A stretch of DNA of 31,053 bases from a virus, in IMG/VR virus record IMGVR_UViG_3300024346_007101, positions 1-31,053 of that record. One strand, 5' to 3'. This document shows positions 18,101 to 25,649 of this stretch, one piece after another (the first letter of the stretch is position 1; each line of letters opens with the position of its first letter). Position numbers and translations under genes: made by a program. The notes beneath the pieces are model-generated. The model did no database searches. It had not been told where the DNA came from and saw nothing but the letters and a program-made list of their open reading frames with translations.

Positions 18101-21100
18101 CATGCAAGTGCTGGATATCTTACCTCAATAACAGGTCCTATAAGTGGTGATTGGTGGAACGGTGGTTTCATATCGGTAGGTACTGATGGGGTTATGGAAG
18201 TTGGTAAATATCTTGACTTCCACACGTCAGATAGTGGTGGTAATAATGATTTCGATTTAAGGGTTACGGCTGGTGTTGGGAGTCTAACCGTTGGTGGAAC
18301 TATAGCCGCCACAGGAGGTAATTCAACTCAATGGAATACAGCATATGGATGGGGTAACCACGCAAGTGCTGGTTACGCAAGTAACACTAACGTTTCTAAT
18401 TGGGATACTGCATATGGATGGGGTAACCATGCAAGTGCCGGTTATCTAACATCTTTTACCGAAACAAATAGTTTCTTAGGTGATGGTGGATCTGCGAATA
18501 CACATCCAGGTACAAATAGAGTAATATTTACAGGACAAGTAAGTGCTGGATCAGGTGCATTGGGAATGCCTACCGTAGATAATTCAAATGCGTTCCTAAA
18601 TATTAATAGACACTCAGGTGAATATAATAGTCAGTTAGGGTTTAGTTCTAACGGTCATATATACTATAGAAAATTCAGTGCGGCGGCAATAAACGGTACA
18701 CAACCGTGGTTACAAGTTTACCATTCAGGTGTTTTCACAAACAACTCATCTAATTGGAACACCGCATACGGATGGGGTAACCATGCAAGTGCTGGTTATC
18801 TAACATCATATACAGATACGAACGAATTTGTAACGGGTGCTACCTTTAATGGTAGTAACGGTATTGTTACATTTACAAGGAACAATGGTGGGGATACATT
18901 CACACTTAACTTAGCATCAACATTAACAGATGTTACTGTAACAGGTGGTACATATACTTCAGGTACTCAAACATTAAGACTTACCAAATCAGATGGTAAC
19001 ACTATTGATGTTTCAGGTTTCGCAATTGATACCGACACAAATACAAATAATTACACAACGGGTGCAACGTTTAATACTGGTAACGGTATTATAACGGGTA
19101 CACTTAATGGTGGTGGTACGTGGACTGTGGATATTGATGGTAGGTTTGCACCGACGGCACATAATCACCACGGTACCTATATGAAAACTAATAGAACACT
19201 AACTTCTATTAATACTATAGATAACGGAGGTGATAGATATGACCCAAGTGCGGATAACCCAACAAATGAACATTATGCGGTATTAACTTACGGTAATGGT
19301 GGTAACGTAACAGGTCAATTAGCAACGCATTTTGTAACGGGGGATCTTTATTCAAGAGGTTATAATACTACATGGTCTACTTGGAAAAAATATTTCAACA
19401 CAGATGATTTCACAACAACAAATATTTCTAATTGGAATGCAGCATATGGATGGGGTAACCATGCAAATGCTGGTTATATAACATCACCGAATGGTGGTAA
19501 TGCTGATACTTTAGACTCATTAGACTCAACTCAGTTCTTAAGAAGTGACGTGTCGGATACACATACAGCGACATTAACAGTTAATGGTCAGTTTATATTT
19601 AACTCATCACTTAATAGTTCTTATCGAGAAGGAATTAGGTTAAACGTATCCACAACTGGATGGGGTGCTGCGGTAATTGGTGGACAAAGAAATTCTATAT
19701 CAGGAATAACAGATGGATGGTGGGTAGCAAGAAACCCATCAAAGGATTTTGTTATATCTTATGGAACCAGTGCTAACTCAGGTGGTTTATACTTACCATA
19801 CAACAGTTCGGCGTTAGAATATAAAAATAATCGAATATGGAACGAAAGTGACTTCACATCAACAAATATTTCTAATTGGAATACTGCTTACGGATGGGGT
19901 AACCATGCAAGTGGTGGTTACGCAACTCTATCGGGGTCTAACAGTTTCACTAATTCGTATAATGAATTTGGTAATGGAACGGGTAGTGTAAGTAACGATG
20001 GTAGTTGGAATGCGAGAGTTAACATTGCAGGAACATCACACGCAAGACTTGATGTGAAATCAGTAAGTGACGGTATCATTACTACAATGTTTTCTCATAT
20101 TGGTCATGCGGCCGGTAAAGTTGGTACCTACTCTAATCATCCATTAAAATTGGTGATTAATGGAATTGATAAAGCAACTTTAGATAGTGGTGGTGGGTTT
20201 ACACTTGTTGGTGGGTTAACCTCAACAACAGTAAATACAGGTCAAGGAGCGACAGAGGTTCATCTAATGAATCAAAATGTTCGTACAACTGACTCACCAA
20301 CCTTCTCAACACTTAATGCAACTTCTTTAGTCGCTACGAGTACAGTTTCAGGGTCGACAGTCTTAGACATACAAGGAACACAAGGACAGTTATTCTCAAT
20401 AACAGATGATCTTACAGGTGATTTATTCTCTGTATCGGATTCTTCGGGAGTACCAATCTTTAATGTAAATGCTAACGGAACGGTATCCATTGATACCTTA
20501 GGGTTGTTAACAGTTGGAGGTTCTATAACAGGAACATCATTTGTTAAGAGTGGTGGAACATCATCAGAATTCTTAAAAGCGGATGGTAGTGTAGATTCGA
20601 CAACGTACTTATCGAGTTTACCATCACATACACATACATTTGCATCATTAACAAGTAAACCAACTACGTTAAGTGGTTACGGAATTACGGATGCCGCAAC
20701 ATCGACACAAGGATCTAATGCTGACACCGCATTTGGATGGGGTGATCACGGTTTATCTGCACAAGACAAAACAGATATTGGGAACTTATCCGGTACAAAC
20801 ACAGGTGACCAAGATTTAAGTAGTTACTTAACATCGTACACTGAGACTGATACATTAGGAACTGTTATTGGTAGAGGAAATTCAACGACAGGTGCTATTA
20901 GTTTCACAGGGACTGGTGCTAACACTGGAATTATGTTCAACTCAACTGTGGTAGCAAACGATGGGTTCGGTATTAGAGTAAATGGGACAAGTAATGCTGG
21001 TGAAATGGAGTTTTACAGTACTGATGATGATGATGAACCTTTCGTGTTTAGACATTATACGTCAGGACAAGACGGTACAGGTACTTCAGTTGAGTGGTTC

Positions 21101-22198
21101 CGAATTGGTGCTGGTGGTAATATCACCTCAACAGGAACAATAACGGCATCAAACTTTAGTGGAACATCATCCGGTACAAACACAGGAGACCAAGATTTAA
21201 GTGGTTACGCAAGTAACACTAACGTCTCAAATTGGGACACCGCATATGGATGGGGAGACCATGCAAGTGCTGGATATACTTCTAATACAGGTACACTAAC
21301 AGATAGTAATGATAGAAACTATATCACAGATAGTAGAGGTGCCGCGAGAGCACCATCATACTATGATGATAGATATGCACAATGGGACTTCCAAAACGTT
21401 TCCGACACAGGAGTTGGTGGTGATGGATGGCACGCATTACTTACGGTTTCTAAGTGGGCGAGTTTTGATGCAAGTCACAGACAAGAACAATTAATATTTT
21501 CAGGTGACCACTTATGGAGAAGAACAGCGACAAGTGATTCTGCTTGGGGTACTAATAAAAAGATATGGGATTCAGGTAACTTAACTAATAACTCATCTGA
21601 TTGGGACACCGCAGTTGGATGGGGTGATCACGGTTTATCCGCACAAGACAAAATAGATATTGGGAATTTATCCGGAATAAACACCGGTGATCAAACAAAT
21701 ATTAGTGGTAATGCCGCCACCGCAGATTACGCAACAAGTGCGGGATCGGCATCAAACATTGATAATGTTGGATTCACAAACTCAAATAGTGGTAACGCAC
21801 AAGCCGCGGATAGTATAAATAATAATGGTATTTCATATGTTAGTGGTTTCCCTAACTTATCAGGAAACGCATCAGACGGAGCACTTTACTCACAAGCATA
21901 TTCTTCACAATGGCAACATCAAATTTATGGTGATTACCGTGTAGGTGGTATATGGGTGAGAGGTAAGAACTCAAACACTTGGCAATCATGGAAGAAAGTG
22001 GCACTTGTTAACAGTACAACATTTACTAATGTGTTAGGTGTTGCATTTACTCATGGTTTAGATACTAAAAATTTGGTTGTACAGGTATATGACACAAACG
22101 ATAATTTATTCTTCCCATCAGATATAAATGTAACTGATACCGAAGTTAATATTGATTTTGCAAAACCACGTAGTGGTAGGGTAGTAGTTACAGGATAA
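12116..22198 (+). CDS. Giant tail fibre protein (3360 residues)
   Basis: The protein starts MNIFDPHITGSLSVSASAH, a glycine/serine/threonine-rich style common at the N-terminus of marine phage fibres. A module of the form 'D.G....RW.D.Y..' occurs near residues 90-105, 232-250 and 835-850, with a looser copy near 1115. Residues ~375-720 are heptad repeats (DGRLDSLETKTGSL and variants), a trimeric coiled-coil stalk. From ~920 to ~3180 there are 16 copies of a TAYGWG(N/D)HASAGY motif, interleaved with FTRNNGGDTFTVDIDGR strands, TLSGYGITDA elements and unique insertions. The C-terminus (~3308-3360) is a THGLDTKNLVVQVYD...GRVVVTG domain common at fibre ends. There is no signal peptide or transmembrane segment. 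It probably trimerises and binds the host surface at the tip. Its size is exceptional for a fibre, and its length alone implies a very long appendage. It is followed by three small paralogs probably belonging to the same structure. Confidence 0.88.
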   Translation: MNIFDPHITGSLSVSASAHIEGDLTVLGTIRGDAQITGEVDSAISASHAASYLLTSSFEGVSGSFAITGSNNFKGDQTISGSLLPEGTLVHDIGSESQRWNDIYLAGSTIDIGGTKISKNDDGDVQFHDSGNTLKKIIASEIQIGHGNNRKTLKVSNGRFKLTGLEDIEEGLSNLSGSFTGSFVGDGSQLINVPASGVTGLSLDSISNGSNSLTMGETVLVSNVSILPNITDTIDLGSPDKQWRDLFLSSGSLYINGQQVLSTTGDELRITTDTGESIKIIETSTDTITLQTEDGDITLTASGNGNIELDAPIQIGAGNKILSSDGNEIQFGNGLSVTGSVVLTGTVDGVDIAGLNTTFNSFTSSTNGAINVESLRINSLEEFTASIDDTYATDTDVTTLRTDLNTYTSSNDTTNTNQDDRLDSLETKTGSLDSADTEQKGRLDSIENFTSSVDGQVRSDFNTYTASNDSNISTLNTHKTTVEGGLEFTGSNVTIKGNLLVKGTETRVNSTTVDLDDNIISLNGTGASDAGIEVRDVTSPGILSGSLLWDGVTNYWKGGTKGNEERLLDNSDLVSLDGRLDSIETTTSSFDGRLDSLETTTGSLKSQVSSLEGFTASIDDTYASDSDVTTLRTDLNTYTSSNDTNINTLDGRLDSLETESGSVKGRLEHIEIATGSLSSDISTLDGRLDSVETKTGSLSSDISTLDGRVDTIESQTGSYQDGYDYSQIGHLPLSGGSGVGQAMTGNLHIQNGGPKIYLKDTTDDDDQAIYFQNNAGTTEYIISTQDFTSGGLADGMFIGSVSGDELGLVTNNTTALYIDTSQNSTFSGHIIPKTDATQDLGTTNSLDFRTLYVRNIDIFNQRVNISSTGTIATFSDHTSVGDGIQFNHLGTEILRLGNGSSTTATFAGTIVASGYNDGNWNTAYGWGDHSTEGYIKSFTDTNEFVSGVTFNSADGVLTFTRNNGGDTFTVDIDGRYSLLNHVHTFASLTSKPTTLSGYGITDAATSTQGSNADTAFGWGNHASVGYITGFTNTNEFVSGATFNSGNGVITFTRNNGGDTFTVDIDGRHVFKTGDTMTGTLIVPTLQIGNATFSRSGDQNHVHFVGTALIPNTSTTSSNSNMGTSTYRWKGVYGGLGDFSGIVTASGGNSGNWNTAYGWGDHSTEGYLTAHPTVVASASSNNGGRTYIQDILLDGFGHITGITTATETVVDTNNFVTGHTWNSTTGVLTTTLNDGSTTNVNLVNTLSDVTVTGGTYASGTQILTLTKNDGSTVDVSGFAIDTDVNWYTTGSTFNSTNGVITFTRSDGGTYTVDIDGRYLTSYTETDTLGSVTDRGSTTTNGITVGELTTTKISTSTDSNLYLYPTGNGHLYLGDSGNGMNMYHYSQQNNGKYTTFTHNGTYYRISPTATSGLEITSNTRITGTLTASGYNDANWNTAYGWGNHASAGYISSFTDTNEFVTGATFNTGNGIITFTRNNGGDTFTVDIDGRFLDTRAQVHSELYSSGGDANDYTEFGIYRNYGSNGPIVGHNTILHVSQTDGNYGFQLGGSTVVNGDGLYFRNFAGTDTITGSTWYHIATRDWVGDQNYVTTTGYNNGNWDTAYGWGNHASAGYASSSHTHSAADITSGKLSNDRLNWNVNDNFSGTYSLLWNASDSLYTAAWLQVRGSDDTLLTKNIVANGSVTGTNLMVSNWNTAYGWGDHSTEGYIKSFTNTNEFVTGATFNSGNGIVTFTRNNGGDTFNVDIDGRFSLSSHNHDGDYIQDGGSSAIGDINTIGTESIKHRWNNSTVGRPASSQTNEYGTVTTLTYDSLWATQIAWDIHDSNLYGRTLDVTNNTGTWSKFFTDSNFTDNSTNWDTAYGWGNHASAGYLTTFSESDTLATVTSRGSISNSQITLGSGGAWTPLTINKSSNEGTANAGVAIALDGTDYSEYGYRFKANGSNYYQVLYDGSTINWKHYNSGYISKMSLTNTGNLTLVGTLTASGYNDSNWNTAYGWGNHASAGYLTSITGPISGDWWNGGFISVGTDGVMEVGKYLDFHTSDSGGNNDFDLRVTAGVGSLTVGGTIAATGGNSTQWNTAYGWGNHASAGYASNTNVSNWDTAYGWGNHASAGYLTSFTETNSFLGDGGSANTHPGTNRVIFTGQVSAGSGALGMPTVDNSNAFLNINRHSGEYNSQLGFSSNGHIYYRKFSAAAINGTQPWLQVYHSGVFTNNSSNWNTAYGWGNHASAGYLTSYTDTNEFVTGATFNGSNGIVTFTRNNGGDTFTLNLASTLTDVTVTGGTYTSGTQTLRLTKSDGNTIDVSGFAIDTDTNTNNYTTGATFNTGNGIITGTLNGGGTWTVDIDGRFAPTAHNHHGTYMKTNRTLTSINTIDNGGDRYDPSADNPTNEHYAVLTYGNGGNVTGQLATHFVTGDLYSRGYNTTWSTWKKYFNTDDFTTTNISNWNAAYGWGNHANAGYITSPNGGNADTLDSLDSTQFLRSDVSDTHTATLTVNGQFIFNSSLNSSYREGIRLNVSTTGWGAAVIGGQRNSISGITDGWWVARNPSKDFVISYGTSANSGGLYLPYNSSALEYKNNRIWNESDFTSTNISNWNTAYGWGNHASGGYATLSGSNSFTNSYNEFGNGTGSVSNDGSWNARVNIAGTSHARLDVKSVSDGIITTMFSHIGHAAGKVGTYSNHPLKLVINGIDKATLDSGGGFTLVGGLTSTTVNTGQGATEVHLMNQNVRTTDSPTFSTLNATSLVATSTVSGSTVLDIQGTQGQLFSITDDLTGDLFSVSDSSGVPIFNVNANGTVSIDTLGLLTVGGSITGTSFVKSGGTSSEFLKADGSVDSTTYLSSLPSHTHTFASLTSKPTTLSGYGITDAATSTQGSNADTAFGWGDHGLSAQDKTDIGNLSGTNTGDQDLSSYLTSYTETDTLGTVIGRGNSTTGAISFTGTGANTGIMFNSTVVANDGFGIRVNGTSNAGEMEFYSTDDDDEPFVFRHYTSGQDGTGTSVEWFRIGAGGNITSTGTITASNFSGTSSGTNTGDQDLSGYASNTNVSNWDTAYGWGDHASAGYTSNTGTLTDSNDRNYITDSRGAARAPSYYDDRYAQWDFQNVSDTGVGGDGWHALLTVSKWASFDASHRQEQLIFSGDHLWRRTATSDSAWGTNKKIWDSGNLTNNSSDWDTAVGWGDHGLSAQDKIDIGNLSGINTGDQTNISGNAATADYATSAGSASNIDNVGFTNSNSGNAQAADSINNNGISYVSGFPNLSGNASDGALYSQAYSSQWQHQIYGDYRVGGIWVRGKNSNTWQSWKKVALVNSTTFTNVLGVAFTHGLDTKNLVVQVYDTNDNLFFPSDINVTDTEVNIDFAKPRSGRVVVTG
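13250..14275 (+). repeat. Coiled-coil repeat block in fibre gene, incl. 63-base tandem repeat
   Basis: This stretch encodes heptads of the type LDGRLDSLETKTGSL. Two units of 63 bases (21 residues, three heptads) lie in tandem at 14141-14203 and 14204-14266; their first 36 bases are identical. A larger module, FTASIDDTYA.D.DVTTLRT and the following ~12 residues, occurs twice, at about 13260-13350 and 13950-14043. The period is a multiple of seven residues, as needed for a continuous coiled coil. Confidence 0.8.
15061..15171 (+). repeat. 111-base direct repeat, copy 1
   Basis: This segment encodes a TSKPTTLSGYGITDA element running into a WGxH module and matches 20632-20742 with six differences, all of which I read as silent third-position changes. 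The copies are 5571 bases (1857 codons) apart, in the same frame, inside one gene. Confidence 0.85.
20632..20742 (+). repeat. 111-base direct repeat, copy 2
   Basis: Partner of 15061-15171. The 37 encoded residues are the same in both copies. After the repeat the two diverge: copy 1 continues GNHASVGY and copy 2 GDHGLSAQ, so the duplication boundary falls inside the WGxH motif. Confidence 0.85.
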
Positions 22199-22209
22199 AA
22201 GACAAATAA

Positions 22210-23349
22210 ATGATTAGAGAAAATGTAGTTGTTAGTGGTTCATTAGATGTTAGTGGACAATTCATCATTCCAAATGGAACGAAATCAGAAAGACCTACCT
22301 CACCTGAGGAAGGTGCTATGTTTTTAGAAATAACGGATAGTGGTAGTTTTGTATCCACATACACTGGTGCATCTAATTATGACGATGGTTGGGAACCAAT
22401 TGGGTCTCAGTCTCATGATAGGACCGCATTTAAATATAGACAGGTTATAAACTTTTCTTACACTGCGGGTGGATATAAATCAGGATCACCATGGAAGACA
22501 GTTCACAGAACTACTAATGCAACAGATCAAACAGCAAACCTTGGTGAGTTGTTAGACTATCCCGCAAATTACACGTCAGGAGCATGTAGTAAAACTAAAT
22601 TATTTATTTGGTCAACGAATACTGATGGAGCACATAAAGGAGCGACTACGGTACATTCAACACACACATCTGCAATTGACATGATTAACGAAACCACGTC
22701 CGCTCACCAAACTAAATGGGATTTATTAAACGCAAGGGATGACGCAGGAACCTTATTTCAGGAAACTGAATTTGCTTGGGTGTTTGGAGGTTCGGTTGCG
22801 ACGGTTGAGAAATTTAACCTTACCAACGAAACAATGTACACCACCTACTACCCTGGTGGATCACCTTATGTGACATCAAGTACATCAATAACAAGTACAT
22901 TAGGAGCATCGGGATTCAGTGATGAAAACTATGCATTTGGTTATGGTTCTGAGAGTTCAACGAAACTATACTTTGCAAATGATGTATTCACAACATCTAA
23001 AGCACAATTTGCAAGTAGTGGACAACAGAAAGCAATTAGTTCTAAAGTTGGAAAAGGATATGCTGGAAATGAAGGGACGTACAATGGTGGGTATAACTTA
23101 AGAAGGTGGGATGTGTTTACGGAAACCAACATAGGTAATGTACCAAAACCACACCCTAATTGTGGTGAAGAGAACTTCACGATGGGACAAGATCACCAAT
23201 ATATGATTGGAGTTTACGATGGTAGTGGTCAAACAAATAATAGTTGGAAATTCTCTTATACAACAGACACGGGGATTGTTAATCCTACGGGGTTAGCACC
23301 GACAGCACACGCTGGACAATCCTCAGGACATTGTGGTTGGAGAACATAG
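22210..23349 (+). CDS. Putative virion/fibre-associated protein, paralog 1 of 3
   Basis: 379 residues. The N-terminus, VVVSGSLDVSG (6-16), resembles the start of the giant fibre. GTKSERPTSPEEG (23-35) with DDGW (58-61) is the 'GT..RP..P..G ... Y.G..W' module common in marine phage structural proteins. The body has repeated hydrophobic-aromatic strands (LFIWSTNTDG 131-140, AWVFGGS 189-195, YAFGYGSESS 241-250, YMIGVYDGSG 331-340) that suggest a beta-propeller or kelch-like fold (inference). Cysteines 126, 318 and 375 are conserved in all three paralogs. Residues ~203-272 are the variable part. It probably decorates the fibre or baseplate and contacts the host. It sits 11 bases after the fibre gene, with no Shine-Dalgarno sequence. 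Confidence 0.65.
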   Translation: MIRENVVVSGSLDVSGQFIIPNGTKSERPTSPEEGAMFLEITDSGSFVSTYTGASNYDDGWEPIGSQSHDRTAFKYRQVINFSYTAGGYKSGSPWKTVHRTTNATDQTANLGELLDYPANYTSGACSKTKLFIWSTNTDGAHKGATTVHSTHTSAIDMINETTSAHQTKWDLLNARDDAGTLFQETEFAWVFGGSVATVEKFNLTNETMYTTYYPGGSPYVTSSTSITSTLGASGFSDENYAFGYGSESSTKLYFANDVFTTSKAQFASSGQQKAISSKVGKGYAGNEGTYNGGYNLRRWDVFTETNIGNVPKPHPNCGEENFTMGQDHQYMIGVYDGSGQTNNSWKFSYTTDTGIVNPTGLAPTAHAGQSSGHCGWRT

Positions 23350-23367
23350 AAAAAGATATTTATAGTT

Positions 23368-24474
23368 ATGATATATGAGGATTTAGAAGTTAGTGGGTCG
23401 TTAAGAGGACAAGGGATTACAAGATCACCTTCAGGTACTCGTGCTAATAGACCTGTAAATCCTGAGACGGGATCATTATATATGGAGGAGTCAACTTCAG
23501 GTAGTTTTTTAATTGTTTATCATGGACACCCCAATAATGATGATGGATGGGTAAGAGTTTCTAAAGAAGTTAATCCTATTGATTTTAAATACAGACATAT
23601 ACTAACACACAGTTATTTGGCAGGTGGATATAAGAATTCGTCTCCGTGGAAGAACGTACATAGGACGGTAAATGCAACGGACCAAACATCTCACATTGGT
23701 GAGTTGTTAGACTATCCCGCAAATTACACGTCAGGGGCATGTAGTAGGTATATACTTTTTATTTGGTCGGTTAATACTGATGGGGCACATAAAGGTCCCA
23801 CAACAAAACACGGTACCTTCACATCTGCAATTAATATGGTGAATGAAACTAATTATGTGCACCAAACTAAGTTTGATATACTAAATACAAGATCCGATGT
23901 GGGGACCTTATTTCAAGAAACAGATTATGCGTGGATCTTTGCGGGTGGAACAACAATTGTTGAAAAGTTTGACCTTGAGAATGAGACTATTATGTCTTTA
24001 AACTACACACTAAACTCCGTTGACGGATCAGGTGGTGCAAGTGGATTCTCGGATGAAAATTTTGGATATGGTTTTGCATCTGGTGGGTCATTTAAAATGA
24101 ATTTTAGGACTGAAACATTTGTTACAAAACCAGCATGGTCGGCACACGGACAACAAAAAGGAATAAGTTCCAAAGTCGGTAAAGGTTATGCGGGTAACGA
24201 AGGATCATATAATGGTGGGTACAACTTAAGACGATGGTCCAACACAAGTGACACTAATATTGGTAATGTGGTGAAACCACATCCAAATTGTGGTGAAGAA
24301 AATTTTGCATTAGGTCAAGATTCCCAATATATGTTAGGTAACTACGATGGGACTGGTCAAAATAATACAAGTTGGAAATTTAATTATTCAACAGATACAG
24401 GAACTACAAATATATCAGGGTTGGCTCCGGCAGTTAATGCGGGAACATCCTCAGGACATTGTGGTTGGAGATAA
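23368..24474 (+). CDS. Putative virion/fibre-associated protein, paralog 2 of 3
   Basis: 368 residues, the same design as paralog 1: VSGSLRGQG at the start, GTRANRPVNPETG, DDGW, then the body with SGACSR, HPNCGEENF and a terminal SGHCGWR. It shares a 40-base identical tract with paralog 1 (23696-23735 against 22541-22580) and a different 50-base identical tract with paralog 3 (24241-24290 against 25360-25409), a mosaic pattern. Its middle segment (LNYTLNSVDGSGG, then MNFRTETFVTKPAW) differs from both. The role is presumably the same as its neighbours. The start follows TTTATAGTT, with no ribosome binding site. Confidence 0.65.
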   Translation: MIYEDLEVSGSLRGQGITRSPSGTRANRPVNPETGSLYMEESTSGSFLIVYHGHPNNDDGWVRVSKEVNPIDFKYRHILTHSYLAGGYKNSSPWKNVHRTVNATDQTSHIGELLDYPANYTSGACSRYILFIWSVNTDGAHKGPTTKHGTFTSAINMVNETNYVHQTKFDILNTRSDVGTLFQETDYAWIFAGGTTIVEKFDLENETIMSLNYTLNSVDGSGGASGFSDENFGYGFASGGSFKMNFRTETFVTKPAWSAHGQQKGISSKVGKGYAGNEGSYNGGYNLRRWSNTSDTNIGNVVKPHPNCGEENFALGQDSQYMLGNYDGTGQNNTSWKFNYSTDTGTTNISGLAPAVNAGTSSGHCGWR

Positions 24475-24489
24475 TATAAAAAAAGAAGA

Positions 24490-25593
24490 ATGGAATACGG
24501 AAATATGTCGGTTAGTGGTTCACTTAATGTGGACAAAGTAGTTGCGAGACCACCAAAAGGGACTCGTGCTAATAGACCATCAAGTCCTTTGTCGGGGTCC
24601 TTATTTATGGAACAATCCGATAGTGGTAGTTTTATGATGTTATATACTGGTATCTCAAACATTGATGATGGTTGGGAAATGATTGGTGCACAGGAACCAA
24701 GACCAACGGATTTCAAATATAGACAAGTAATTAATTATTCGTATTTAGCGGGTGGATACAAATCATCATCCCCGTGGAAGAACGTACATAAAACAGTTAA
24801 CTCGACAGACCAAACGAATCACATTGGTGAGTTATTGGATTATCCTATGTCATATAGTTCAGGTGCTTGTAGTAAGTCCATTTTATTTATATGGTCAGTT
24901 AACACAGATGGTGCTTGGAAATCAGCAACTAACACACACGGAACTACAACTTCTGCGGTTAACATGTTTAACGACACCAATTATGCACATCAAGCTAAGT
25001 TTGATATAACATATATTCGTCATGATTTAGGTACGTTATTCAAGGAGACGGAGTTTGCTTATTTGTTTGATGGTGGAAACACAAATATGGAAAGATTTAA
25101 TCTAACCAATGAATCACACGCCGGTATTCTTTCGTCATATAATGGTGGTGAAGGTGCAAGTGGATTCTCTGATGAGAACCATGGTTATGGTTGGGGTGGA
25201 TTTGGTGGATTTAAATTTGCATTTGCAACTGAGACACATGTTACCGGGACTAAGTGGGGTGCACATGGACAACAAAAAGGAATAAGTTCCAAAGTCGGTA
25301 AAGGTTATGCTGGTAATGAAGGATCTTACGCAGGTGGATATAACTTAAGAAGATGGGACAACACAAGTGACACTAATATTGGTAATGTGGTGAAACCACA
25401 TCCAAATTGCGGTGAAGAAAATTTCACAATGGGACAAGATCATCAATACATGTTAGGTGTTTACGATGGTACACAAAATAATACGAGTTGGAAATTCATC
25501 TACTCAACAGACACAGGTACAACAAGTGTTCAAGGATTAAACCCAGGGGTTAATGCGGGAACATCATCAGGGCATTGTGGTTGGAGAGAATAA
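24490..25593 (+). CDS. Putative virion/fibre-associated protein, paralog 3 of 3
   Basis: 367 residues. VSGSLNVDK at the start, GTRANRPSSPLSG, DDGW, then SGACSK, the GQQKGISSKVGKGYAGNEG core, HPNCGEENF and SGHCGWRE. The variable middle is glycine/aromatic-rich (HGYGWGGFGGFKFAF), which would suit a surface loop that meets the receptor (inference). It is closest to paralog 2 in the C-terminal third. The 5' leader AAAAAAAGAAGA is purine-rich and is the nearest thing to a ribosome binding site among the three. It ends the structural block; 56 bases separate its stop from the chosen start of the next gene. Confidence 0.65.
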   Translation: MEYGNMSVSGSLNVDKVVARPPKGTRANRPSSPLSGSLFMEQSDSGSFMMLYTGISNIDDGWEMIGAQEPRPTDFKYRQVINYSYLAGGYKSSSPWKNVHKTVNSTDQTNHIGELLDYPMSYSSGACSKSILFIWSVNTDGAWKSATNTHGTTTSAVNMFNDTNYAHQAKFDITYIRHDLGTLFKETEFAYLFDGGNTNMERFNLTNESHAGILSSYNGGEGASGFSDENHGYGWGGFGGFKFAFATETHVTGTKWGAHGQQKGISSKVGKGYAGNEGSYAGGYNLRRWDNTSDTNIGNVVKPHPNCGEENFTMGQDHQYMLGVYDGTQNNTSWKFIYSTDTGTTSVQGLNPGVNAGTSSGHCGWRE

Positions 25594-25649
25594 CTCAAGA
25601 TCACTTTATAATGCAATATATTTTCCATATATTAAAAGAAAAACAATAC

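Larger units (their letters stand above)
14868..21642 (+). repeat. Array of 16 WGxH modules within the fibre gene
   Basis: The motif NWNTAYGWGNHASAGY, with variants, starts at about 14874, 15151, 15566, 16409, 16903, 17185, 17671, 18071, 18331, 18397, 18752, 19432, 19875, 20720, 21231 and 21601. Copies 14 and 16 end GLS instead of (A/T)xGY. The spacing is irregular, from 66 bases (copies 9 to 10) to over 840, because different inserts separate the copies. Several are followed by a FTRNNGGDTFTVDIDGR unit. Codons differ between many copies, whereas the peptide is nearly constant. Confidence 0.9.

Noticed and set aside
12550-20490. Many open minus-strand frames opposite the fibre gene, the longest near 12874-13362 and 15676-16044
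   Set aside because: They lie opposite a repetitive Ser/Thr/Gly-rich coding region, their products are low complexity, and they have no start context or neighbours on the minus strand.
14868-21642. CRISPR-like or non-coding repeat array
   Set aside because: The repeats are in one reading frame, their spacing is irregular and they differ at silent positions, so they are protein repeats.
22210-25593. Target genes of a diversity-generating retroelement
   Set aside because: No reverse transcriptase or template repeat is visible in the window, and differences between paralogs are not confined to adenine codons. Sequence beyond the window could change this.
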